From contig CAVOBC010000225.1 in assembly GCA_963693635.1 (NCBI GenBank), forward strand, positions 1 to 7,863: a DNA stretch of 7,863 nt, written 5' to 3'. Of the stretch, positions 1 through 7,768 are shown piece after piece. Both the position numbers and the translations under genes were made by a program. Under the pieces are notes generated by a model. It saw only the letters and a list, made by a program, of their open reading frames with translations, was not told the origin of the DNA and searched no databases. The DNA comes from CAVOBC01 sp963693635 (lineage in GTDB: Bacteria > Pseudomonadota > Gammaproteobacteria > Pseudomonadales > Azotimanducaceae). How positions within the stretch are numbered: position 1 is the stretch's first letter; every line of letters begins with the position of its first letter.

Positions 1-1
1 C

Positions 2-691
2 CTGCAGCAGGCCACGCCGATTACGTTCGGCTTGAAAGCAGCGAACTGGATGCTTGGCGTCGACGACGCCGCCACAAGACTTCGCCGTGAGATAGGTGAC
101 GCGTGCGTACTTCAATTCGGTGGGGCTAGCGGCACGCTTGCAACACTCGGCGTGGATAGCAAGAGCGTAGCCGAGCACCTGTCCCAAAATCTCGGATTGC
201 CGTTGCCAACGATGCCCTGGCACAGCCGTCGCGGCAATATCGCCGGGGTTGCTGCCGCCATCGCGATCCTGGGGGGCGCCAACGCCAAGATCGCGGACGA
301 TATTGCGCTCCTCGCCCAGAACGAGGTCAGCGAAGCCACCGAACCAGTGCAGCGCGGACGCGGCGGGTCATCCGCCATGGCGCACAAACAAAACCCGGTC
401 GGATGCCAGCAGGCGCTGACTGCACTCGCAACCGTCCCGGCCCTGGCTGGCACACTCATGTCCGGACTCGGCCACCAACACGAGCGCGGCCTTTGGGGCT
501 GGCAAGCCGAGCGGTCCACACTGGTCCAGCTTTTCACGCAATGCAAAATCGCCCTGGCCGCGCTGACCCCCGTTTTGGCCGGACTCGTCGTCGACGCACC
601 ACGGATGGCAGAAAACCTGAAGACGTCTGGCCGCGGCAACGACATCGGCCACGCGGCAGATTTCGTTCGGCGGGCACTTGGTATTCTTTAA
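2..691 (+). CDS. pcaB: 3-carboxy-cis,cis-muconate cycloisomerase (PcaB-like), 3' part
   Basis: PcaB cyclises 3-carboxy-cis,cis-muconate to 4-carboxymuconolactone in the protocatechuate branch of the beta-ketoadipate pathway, in the cytoplasm. The frame is open from base 2 to a TAA at 689-691 (229 residues), so the N-terminal third or so lies outside the window; an in-frame ATG at 32 is internal. The first residues, LQQATPITFGLKAA, match the family's conserved QQA-P-T-FGLKAA stretch. GGASGTLATLG and LGLPLPTMPWH follow, as in PcaB rather than adenylosuccinate lyase. The fumarase/aspartase superfamily signature appears as GGSSAMAHKQNP at 362-397, with the flexible catalytic-loop serines and the KxNP end. 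The protein stops soon after a short RMAENL...GHAADFVRRAL tail, as in the shorter PcaB forms of about 350 residues. No other pca gene follows, so it is probably the last gene of its operon. Family identity is firm; exact substrate is inferred. Confidence 0.88.
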   Translation: MQQATPITFGLKAANWMLGVDDAATRLRREIGDACVLQFGGASGTLATLGVDSKSVAEHLSQNLGLPLPTMPWHSRRGNIAGVAAAIAILGGANAKIADDIALLAQNEVSEATEPVQRGRGGSSAMAHKQNPVGCQQALTALATVPALAGTLMSGLGHQHERGLWGWQAERSTLVQLFTQCKIALAALTPVLAGLVVDAPRMAENLKTSGRGNDIGHAADFVRRALGIL

Positions 692-694
692 CGA

Positions 695-714
695 GAGGGG
701 CCTCCGGCCCCCTC
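695..714. terminator. GC-rich hairpin between convergent genes
   Basis: The sequence GAGGGGCC-TCC-GGCCCCCTC forms an almost perfect stem with one extra C on the 3' arm. It starts three bases after the pcaB stop and lies just beyond the 3' end of the convergent dioxygenase gene, so it could end transcription from both sides. There is no clear run of T after it on either strand, so classical intrinsic termination is not proven. Confidence 0.5.
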
Positions 715-726
715 GCATAAAGAAAG

Positions 727-1529
727 CTATGGAAACAACGGTGACGGGTCTGCCCGGTCATAGAACCCAAGCCCGTTGTGCATCGCATACCCCATCAAGT
801 CCCGGATCTCTTTTGGGTAGGTCTTCGCAATGCGCAGCGGCAGATTCGCGTATTGATTCTTTTCCTGTCGAAGCCAGCCGAGAGAATAAGAGAGAAACAA
901 ACCGTACCGAGAGTCATCCGTGGTGTTCGCACCCGCGCCATACAGAGTGCCACCCATCCACACAAGCATGTCGCCCGCATCCATCTCCGCGGCAACGACT
1001 TCCCCCGGGGTCGCAGCGCGCTCTGCGTCCCAGCGATGGCTACCGGGCACGATTTTGGTTGCGCCATTTTCTTTTCGGAAATCAGTGATCGCCCACATGC
1101 TGGCAACGATCAAATCGGGGCGAGGCGACACAAAGAACGGGTAGGTATCGTCCTCGCGATACAGGACCTGCTCGCGTGCACCGGGCCGATCACGAGCGCC
1201 GCGCCCACATGAAGCTGGTAGCGCGCGCAATTCGGCTTGAGGGCCGCATCGCAAAGGGCCAGGAGCGTGGGGTTCAGGACCAGGCCATGAAAACCCTGGG
1301 ACTTGCGAACAAGGGCGGTCACGCGGCGAGTGTTACCGGGATAGAAAGCATCATCTTCGACTTTCGTCTCAACCGGCGTCGAATCCACAAAGGGAGTCAA
1401 CTCGGACGCAATCTGATCGCGCAGAGCCGACGTCGATACCGACTTGATGACAACGGCCCCTGCGCCTCGCAACACGCTTACCATGTCATCGGTTGCATCG
1501 GTGTGCTGCAAAACCGGAATCGCGGTCAT
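727..1529 (-). pseudogene. Phytanoyl-CoA dioxygenase (PhyH) family gene, frameshifted
   Basis: The reading starts at an ATG at 1529 with a good AGGGG ribosome site (1536-1540) six bases upstream. It runs to about 1182 and then continues in another frame to a TAG at 727-729. One extra base in the CCGGG run near 1181-1185 would join the parts as ...ALVIGP-GAREQVLYRED..., giving about 267 residues, a normal PhyH length. Family marks are YQLHVG, MWAITDF-ENGAT-IVPGSHRW, GDMLVW-GGTLYGAGANTTDD-R and LSYSLGWLRQEKNQY. PhyH proteins are Fe(II)/2-oxoglutarate oxygenases with an H-x-D/E...H iron triad. Here both places where iron-binding histidines are expected read tyrosine: the codon at 1159-1161 (LYRED) and the codon at 940-942 (TLYGAGAN). 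The gene lies 132 bp downstream of another PhyH gene on the same strand. The single frameshift could be a sequencing error, but the two His-to-Tyr changes also point to loss of oxygenase activity. Confidence 0.78.
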
Positions 1530-1661
1530 TGGCGTCCCCTTTTCAATCTAGGCGGTCAGTCTACCCCAGGGGTCGAGGGCCGCGTTGGGCTGTCCACAGA
1601 CCAATCGCTCAACCGACTTCCCATCAGCGTCGCCAACCAAACAAAGCCGACAGCGACGCGG

Positions 1662-2516
1662 CTACGTCGCAACCTGCGGGAACCCGTCGTCGCGAAAAGG
1701 TGCACCCGCGCCCAAAAGTTTGGCCCGCTGCATGGGATGCATGGATTCGGTTGTCTCGCGTATGCGAGACAAGGTCTCCGCCGTGTCGTTCGGCCGGAGC
1801 GCCACCGTCGAGTCTTCGCCGAAATAGCGAAGTGACAACGTCGAGCGACTTGACGACGGCAGTGCTGGCGCACCACCGTGCAACATCGCTGGATGAAAGA
1901 ACACGATGTCGCCGGGGTCAACCGAGAACGAACATATGTCGTAGTCCGCACGATTGGCTTCAATGTCCGGCAATCTCGGCAATTCGCCCGTGCCGTAGAG
2001 GGGAATCGTGTCATCCGATGGGTCAAAGCGTGAACCGTCGTACAACGTGCCGCGGTGTGACCCCACAACGAATTCCAGAGATTCCACTGCAGACAGCGGA
2101 CCAAACGAGATCCATGCAACGGCCAGATCTTCGCCAGTAACCGGCAGGTAGGATTCATCCTGATGCCAGGGTGTGCGACGGGCCGGCGCATCGTCTCCAC
2201 CGGTCTTCAGGAACACCTGTTCGTACATGTACCAGACGTCGGGCGTACTGAAGAGTTCAGCGATGATCGATGGCAGCGACGTCTTCGTGTTGACATTCCT
2301 ATACGCACCAAAGCTCTCCGAGTTTGCCAGATCACCGTACAGAGTACCCGGCATACCGGGTGCGACCCGGGACGCGCCACGGCCCGGATTCGCGAGAGTC
2401 CAGTCGAACGCCGCACGCAGCACGGTCATCTCGTCGGACTCCAAGGCGCCGCGCAAACAGGTCACCCCGCGATGCCGAAACTCATCTCTTTGCGTCTGGC
2501 TTAGCCATGCATTCAT
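1662..2516 (-). CDS. Phytanoyl-CoA dioxygenase (PhyH) family protein
   Basis: This is a predicted cytoplasmic Fe(II)/2-oxoglutarate-dependent oxygenase of 284 residues that hydroxylates an unknown small molecule. The ATG at 2516 is preferred because a GGAG site sits six bases upstream and the protein then begins MNAWLSQTQRDEFRHRG, the usual PhyH opening (L-x-x-Q-R-x-x-F-x-x-x-G). An in-frame ATG at 2567 would add 17 residues but has no such site. The iron triad is complete: TPWHQDESY gives H118 and D120, and PAMLHGGAP gives H213. R224 or R230 in the following SSSRSTLSLRYFGED stretch could bind 2-oxoglutarate. The segment FVVGSHRGTLY also matches the family. No frameshift or internal stop was found, in contrast to its two same-strand neighbours. 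It lies between the YciI pseudogene upstream and the frameshifted PhyH gene downstream, probably once one operon. The substrate cannot be read from sequence. Confidence 0.88.
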   Translation of the reverse strand: MNAWLSQTQRDEFRHRGVTCLRGALESDEMTVLRAAFDWTLANPGRGASRVAPGMPGTLYGDLANSESFGAYRNVNTKTSLPSIIAELFSTPDVWYMYEQVFLKTGGDDAPARRTPWHQDESYLPVTGEDLAVAWISFGPLSAVESLEFVVGSHRGTLYDGSRFDPSDDTIPLYGTGELPRLPDIEANRADYDICSFSVDPGDIVFFHPAMLHGGAPALPSSSRSTLSLRYFGEDSTVALRPNDTAETLSRIRETTESMHPMQRAKLLGAGAPFRDDGFPQVAT

Positions 2517-2522
2517 CGTTTG

Positions 2523-2527
2523 CTCCA
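2523..2527 (-). promoter_or_regulatory. Ribosome binding site fixing the PhyH start at 2516
   Basis: On the minus strand TGGAG lies six bases before the ATG at 2516. The alternative in-frame ATG at 2567 has only a weak purine stretch upstream. This supports the shorter 284-residue protein. Confidence 0.6.
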
Positions 2528-2629
2528 GGTTCGAATGACTCGCGACAGTGGCGAGGACGATAGCCATCTTGCCGAGCGGCGTCCAGCAACGCCGTATCGA
2601 TCCGCGCCAGAATCACCGACACCCGCGAG

Positions 2630-3007
2630 CGGGTGATCTTGCCGCTGATAACCGGCACTTCGCGGAGACTCGCGGGTCCGTACCAGGGGTGCAGTTCCAT
2701 CACGAGACGACCGGCGACAATGGCCGGGTCTGTGGCGGGGTGCGCTGCCGCTTATGCGACCATTTCAACATCAAAGATGTAGATACCGCGCACGGCAGCG
2801 TCATCCAGAAAAGGGCCGGCAACCAGCAGTTTTCCCAAGGCCCAAGACGATAGATATCGTCGATATTCGCTCGCTGCACGCCTCCGCCTCCGCCTCGCTT
2901 TGATTCCTTATCGGATCGGCTTTCAGGAATGCCATGACATAGATTGCCATGCCGTGGTCGTCTGCCCCCAGGCGTTGCGCGAGCGCCGCATCATAGGTAT
3001 CCGGCAT
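2630..3007 (-). pseudogene. YciI-family (YCII-domain) protein, pseudogene with three lesions
   Basis: Joining frames on the minus strand rebuilds a YCII-domain protein of about 126 residues. From ATG 3007, frame one gives MPDTYDAALAQRLGADDHGM, then AIYVMAFLKADPIRNQSEAEA. A second frame gives VQRANIDDIYRLG (about 2878-2842). A third gives GKLLVAGPFLDD, RGIYIFDVEMVA, an in-frame TAA at 2752-2754, then ATDPAIVAGRLVMELHPWYG and SLREVPVISGKI. The order and spacing match full-length YciI-like proteins, in which FDVE-(x)n-TDPAI-AG-LVMELHPWYG is a continuous stretch. There are therefore two frameshifts and one nonsense codon. The first frameshift lies at the end of a GAGGCG triple repeat (2881-2898), a slippage-prone site. 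The 3' boundary is uncertain: the last frame stays open to 2482 and overlaps the next gene. YciI proteins are small ferredoxin-like folds with mostly unknown roles. Identity comes from recognising family motifs, not from a database search. Confidence 0.75.
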
Positions 3008-3257
3008 GTGCACGAACCTCACCGGTGAGACCACGAATCAAAACAACGGGCGTTGCCGTCATTGGCACATAATTCATCTTATCCCCGAATACGCGGGCTC
3101 GACGGCTGAAATCGCGCAGGCTAACCGGGCATTTGTCCACAGCCCACCGTCGCTTCACCACCCCTCGCCCCGCTCGCCGCCGGTCCCGTCGCGACGCCTT
3201 AACCATCTGCTCGAAACGCGATATCGTCATTGCTGCATTCAACTTCAGAGAAGCTCC

Positions 3258-4352
3258 ATGACCCGAAACATCCAACCGGACCCTTACGAGGCTCTGGGCG
3301 CTGACGACTGGTGGTACCCGGAGGTACTGACCGGCGATCCGTCCGGGGCCAGGGGGCCAGTGTTGAGCGAGGCGCAGTTGTCCCGATTTCACAACGATGG
3401 CTTCATCGTTGTCACCGGACTGTGGCCCGCCGAGACCATCGATGTAGCCGCCGCCGAGGCGCGTACCCTGCATCCAGCCGAGCAGATAATCCGCGACGCG
3501 CGCGCTGGCAAGTACCACCGCACAAGAACCGAAATGCCGTGGACCCAGCAGGGAGACGCCGCACCGGACGCGACCCTGAATCACATGACGATTCACCCAC
3601 GGGCGCTGCATGCGATTGCGCAATTGCTCGGCAGCGACCCCATCGATATCCGACTCAGTCAGTCCCATGTCATTGCCAAGCACGGTCAGTTGATCGACCG
3701 CCCAGGGCACCCATCCGACGGCACGATCAGCGGCGATCAGGACATCCACGTGGACTACGGCAACAACACGCTGATGGTCCCGCCACGAACGGCCAAACCC
3801 GAAGCGGTGGCCTGCCTTTGCTACTATTGTGATGTTGGTTCGTGCGGCGGCGCCACACACTTTGCCAAAGCGCTGCCCGGAGAACTGACGAGTTACAACC
3901 CGGACAGCTTCAACCCGCCAAATTTCGTCGCTGGCACCAAAAACGGCTCAGCAGCGGCCGCCACCGGTCCGCGCTCCCCCGAAAATACGGCGCGTCTGTA
4001 CCACGAAGAAAAGCCGGTTCACTATCAGCCCGGGACATGCATCCTGTACAAGCTAAACACCTGGCACCGTGGCACCCCGGCAGCGCTCGGCAAGGTCCGC
4101 CACTCGCATCATCACGTGTGGCGTCATCGCCACGCGGAGTGGGTCAATTGGCAAAGCCTGGCGCCCGCAATGGCCGCCATGCCCACCCGGTTTCTGTCGG
4201 ATTTGAGCGTTCTGCAACGCACGGTTCTCGGCTTTGCGCCACCGGGTGATGTGTACTGGACCGACGAGACCGTCGACGCTGTGGGGCAGCGCTACCCCGA
4301 GATGGACATGACGCCATATCGTGCGGCAATGGCCAGAACGCTGGCGGTGTAG
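3258..4352 (+). CDS. PhyH-like Fe(II)/2-oxoglutarate dioxygenase, second subfamily
   Basis: This is a predicted cytoplasmic iron/2-oxoglutarate oxygenase of 364 residues. The frame is open further upstream to 3006, but that extension is low-complexity and unlike any protein. The ATG at 3258, preceded by AGAGAAG at 3247-3253, starts at a sensible place (MTRNIQPDPYEAL). LSEAQLSRFHNDGFIVVTGLW (residues 36-56) is the typical N-terminal PhyH motif. QDIHVDYGNNTL gives the H-x-D iron ligands H164 and D166, and NTWHRGTP gives the distal H270. R281 in GKVRHSHHHVW is the likely 2-oxoglutarate anchor. The long insert between HxD and the distal His (106 residues) and the C-terminal tail (from about residue 300) make it clearly different from the PhyH genes at 1662 and 727. 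It is transcribed away from the YciI/PhyH block and convergent to the transporter. No lesions were found. Substrate unknown. Confidence 0.87.
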   Translation: MTRNIQPDPYEALGADDWWYPEVLTGDPSGARGPVLSEAQLSRFHNDGFIVVTGLWPAETIDVAAAEARTLHPAEQIIRDARAGKYHRTRTEMPWTQQGDAAPDATLNHMTIHPRALHAIAQLLGSDPIDIRLSQSHVIAKHGQLIDRPGHPSDGTISGDQDIHVDYGNNTLMVPPRTAKPEAVACLCYYCDVGSCGGATHFAKALPGELTSYNPDSFNPPNFVAGTKNGSAAAATGPRSPENTARLYHEEKPVHYQPGTCILYKLNTWHRGTPAALGKVRHSHHHVWRHRHAEWVNWQSLAPAMAAMPTRFLSDLSVLQRTVLGFAPPGDVYWTDETVDAVGQRYPEMDMTPYRAAMARTLAV

Positions 4353-4371
4353 AGCAAGACAGGCCTGCTAT

Positions 4372-4413
4372 CTCGTATCCGCGACCTCGTATCTGCGACC
4401 TCGTATCTGCGAT
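4372..4413. repeat. Three tandem copies of a 14-bp repeat
   Basis: The unit CTCGTATCTGCGAC occurs three times head to tail at 4372-4385, 4386-4399 and 4400-4413. Copy one differs by one base (CTCGTATCCGCGAC) and copy three by its last base. A shortened fourth start (CTGCTAC) follows. The array lies in the spacer between two convergent genes, just after the dioxygenase stop. It could be a variable-number tandem repeat; no function is evident. Confidence 0.85.
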
Positions 4414-4438
4414 CTGCTACCGACTGGTGACAGATCGC
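4409..4438. repeat. Inverted repeat (8-bp arms)
   Basis: GCGATCTG at 4409-4416 is mirrored by CAGATCGC at 4431-4438, with a 14-base loop. The left arm overlaps the last copy of the tandem repeat. The hairpin sits downstream of the plus-strand dioxygenase gene and could protect or end its transcript. There is no T run after it. Confidence 0.5.
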
Positions 4439-4443
4439 GGGCC

Positions 4444-4469
4444 GCTAATGAGACCTGCCGGCCGCGCCC

Positions 4470-4484
<15 letters not shown>
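4444..4484. terminator. Long perfect inverted repeat at the 3' end of the transporter gene
   Basis: GCTAATGAGACCTG at 4444-4457 pairs perfectly with CAGGTCTCATTAGC at 4471-4484, with a 13-base GC-rich loop. The right arm includes part of the transporter stop codon (4470-4472) and its last four codons, so the hairpin forms in the 3' end of that message. It would also form in read-through RNA from the convergent dioxygenase gene. A bidirectional terminator or a transcript-stabilising hairpin is the simplest reading; a U tract is missing. Confidence 0.55.
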
Positions 4485-6014
<1,530 letters not shown>

Positions 6015-6020
6015 GACGGA

Positions 6021-6026
6021 CACCTT
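6021..6026 (-). promoter_or_regulatory. Ribosome binding site fixing the transporter start at 6014
   Basis: AAGGTG on the minus strand lies six bases before the ATG at 6014. The in-frame GTG at 6021-6023 is part of this site, which makes it an unlikely start. Confidence 0.6.
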
Positions 6027-6037
6027 TTACGATTCAG

Positions 6038-6056
6038 TGAACCTTCTTGCGGTTCA
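6038..6056. promoter_or_regulatory. Short inverted repeat upstream of the transporter, possible operator
   Basis: TGAACC-TTCTTGC-GGTTCA is a perfect 6-bp inverted repeat with a 7-base spacer. It lies 24 to 42 bases before the transporter ATG, within the probable 5' leader or promoter. The word TTCAGTG also occurs twice there (6033-6039 and 6053-6059) as a direct repeat. It could bind a dimeric repressor, but such a short repeat can arise by chance. Confidence 0.3.
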
Positions 6057-6327
6057 GTGGATATTTTTTTGTTTTTCATTGGTCTGCACTGTTTTCAGTA
6101 TCCTGGACAAGGCTGTCAGACCCTTGAAAACAGGCATTCGCCGACGTCAAAACCGATGGGAGTCGAGTTTGCATCGGGCGCTGGCGCGGTTAGTGGTCCT
6201 GCCAACGCCTGATTTTTCTGGCTGAACGATATAGCACGCTTGCCCCTCAAGAAGCCAACAACACCAAATCATCTCCATTCGCCTGGACTGCTACGGCTGA
6301 ATCGATCTTGGCTAAGATCGAAAAGAT

Positions 6328-6971
6328 ATGCACAGTCTTTTCTGGGACATCACACTAGCAGCCGTTGGTTCCACCATTCCAGTGCCGCCAAAGGCGGTGG
6401 ATGAACCGCTTCTACTTGCCATCGAGGCTGCTGCTGAGAGCGCGAGGGAAGGCGACCACAGTGCGCTGGTTACTGGCACCATCGAAACCGGACGGGTGCG
6501 GGTTGGTGACCCGATTGAGATCGTTGGGTTTGCAACCGTGCCGCTGCCTGCGACCGTCGCTGCGGTGATGATTAGTGGCGCACGCACTGACTCCGCGCAA
6601 GCCGGAGACAATGTTGGCCTGCTGCTCCATGGCATCGAGAAAATCGATATCAGGCGCGGCATGGTCATTGCGGCCCCGGGCAGCGTCGTACCAACCACCC
6701 ACTTCCGCGCGTCTGTCTACATCCTCGAGAAATCGGAAGGCGACGGAATCGGTCCTTCACCAATCGCTATCGCCCGCAGATCTAAATGCGTACGACCGAC
6801 GTGACCGGCGAGATCGTGTTGACCGATGGCCGCGAGATGGTGATGCCGGGCGACCACGTGGAGATGGACATCGAGTTGATCGAACCAATGGGGGTCACCC
6901 AGGGCATACGCTTCGCGGTTTCAGATGACGGCGTCACGCTCGGCGTGGGTCAGGTGACCGGCATTCGGTGA
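6328..6971 (+). pseudogene. tuf: Elongation factor Tu remnant, domains 2 and 3 only
   Basis: The plus strand encodes a degraded copy of the C-terminal half of EF-Tu, the GTPase that delivers aminoacyl-tRNA to the ribosome. Domain 2 begins with AAVGSTIPVPPKAVDEP (standard: IPxPxRxxDKPF) and continues with ALVTGTIETGRVRVGDPIEIVG, AGDNVGLLLHGIEKIDIRRGM, then APGSVVPTTHF and ASVYILEKSEG. The frame then shifts between about 6740 and 6756. In the new frame it reads FTNRYRPQI, a TAA at 6783-6785 where EF-Tu has an aromatic residue, then MRTTDVTGEI, REMVMPGDHVEM, GIRFAVSDDG and TGIR before TGA at 6969-6971. The whole GTPase domain (about 200 residues with the P-loop, DxxG and NKxD motifs) is absent upstream. 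The SGRGTV loop of domain 2 is also scrambled. With truncation, frameshift and nonsense codon it cannot make a working factor; an intact tuf gene must lie elsewhere. Confidence 0.88.
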
Positions 6972-6996
6972 CCAGGCCAACGTGTTGCGGTTTGAG

Positions 6997-7768
6997 TCAT
7001 CCCGCTTCCAGACCGCCTGCCAGTGTATCTCGACATCGCAGACACGCGGGTCTTCCACAGGTAGTCACTGCCGGATCGTCGCGAATCGCGGACGTTAGTA
7101 GCGGCAGCAATTGACGTGCCGGCGTCGCGGTCCATGCAGAACCCCCGACGGTCAACCGTTTCTCCGCAAACCTGGAAAATGGTGCGAGTTTGCCGAATCC
7201 CGCCGAGCAACTGCCGCAGCGGCAACCCTCAATGCCAGCCGGGCGTCGTGCCCAACGTATACACAAACGACGCCCCGCCGCCTGCCGCATAGTGAACAAA
7301 GGTGAGCGAGGTGAGGTCTGTTCCCATCAGCAGCAGCAGCCCGTCATTCTCGGTGAGGACGCGCAGTGGCGCGTAGACGTCTTCCGGCGTCTGACCTCGG
7401 ACCACTTGCTGAGCGTTGGGCCCAACGGCCGCAAACGAATTGAGCGGATGGTCACCCCGCACGCGACCGTCACGCGCGAGGACCGCCAATGGCAAAGCGC
7501 CCATAGCGTAGACCGAGAGATCGTTGCACTCGGTCGTGTAAGCGGAGCCGACACCGTCGGCCACCTTTACTTCCTGGCTGCCTTCGTGCGTTGGCGGGGC
7601 CATGCCATTTTGCGGAATCCAGGCACCGGGCGGCGGCACGCGTTCAAATTCGTAGGTAAACGTTGGCACCAACAACGTGGCCCCAATTGCGAGCAGTGCA
7701 TCGATTAGCTCGTCTGCGGAGATGCGCGGCGAGAACGATCGCATGCCTGCGTGGATGCAAACGATGCG
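6997..7768 (-). pseudogene. Aminoglycoside 3-N-acetyltransferase (AAC(3)) family gene, frameshifted
   Basis: AAC(3)-family enzymes move an acetyl group from acetyl-CoA to an amine, in some members of aminoglycosides. The first part (to 7229) reads RIVCIHAGMRSF, DELIDALLA, GATLLVPTFTYEF, RGDHPLNSFAAVGPNAQ and LLLMGTDLTSLTFVHYA, matching the VHxSL, GTLxMPTFT, HP-SFAA-G and LLLG-H motifs in order. At about 7270-7290, in a GGCGGCGGGG run, the frame shifts. The continuation reads AGRRLCIRWARRPAG, GSCSAGFGKLAPF, KRLTVGGSAWTATPAR and CLRCRDTLAGGLEAG, which is the expected C-terminal part, ending in TGA at 6997-6999. At the 5' end the first ATG (7744) falls inside the conserved VHxSL region and has no ribosome site. 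The homologous reading extends upstream to about 7768, but that frame has no ATG, GTG or TTG before a stop at 7841-7843. The gene is therefore broken at two places. It converges with the EF-Tu remnant, 25 bases away. Confidence 0.8.

Larger units (their letters stand above)
6015..6327. other. Non-coding upstream region of the transporter gene
   Basis: About 310 bases lie between the transporter start and the EF-Tu remnant. An open frame at 6013-6225 on the plus strand has no ribosome site and no recognisable protein character. The part nearest the transporter is AT-rich (6060-6080, with a run of seven T) and probably holds its promoter, but no convincing -35/-10 pair was found. The last 50 bases may be degraded EF-Tu sequence: one frame near 6293-6328 reads TAESILAKIEKI, faintly like the end of domain 1, and this is weak. 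Confidence 0.5.

Noticed and set aside
112..645. Long minus-strand open frame opposite pcaB
   Set aside because: It is fully overlapped by a frame with clear PcaB motifs; its own translation shows no family features.
1181..1200. Programmed frameshift in the PhyH gene
   Set aside because: No X-XXY-YYZ slippery site and no obvious downstream stimulator. A plain indel is the simpler account, especially with both His ligands lost.
1176..2140. Plus-strand open frames across the two minus-strand PhyH genes
   Set aside because: Arg-rich shadow translations without domain features, and opposed by clear PhyH motifs on the minus strand.
3006..3257. N-terminal extension of the dioxygenase at 3258
   Set aside because: Open frame only. 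The residues are low-complexity (Ser/Pro/His-rich), overlap the start of the YciI relic, and the family homology begins after the ATG at 3258.
2991..3860. 289-codon open frame on the minus strand
   Set aside because: Antisense to the PhyH gene at 3258, whose HxD and distal His motifs are convincing. Its translation is Arg/Val-rich with no recognisable domain; long antisense frames are common at this GC content.
4372..4413. CRISPR array
   Set aside because: The units are contiguous 14-mers with no spacers, so this is a simple tandem repeat.
7190..7708. 172-codon plus-strand open frame
   Set aside because: Antisense to the AAC(3)-like motifs; translation has no recognisable features.
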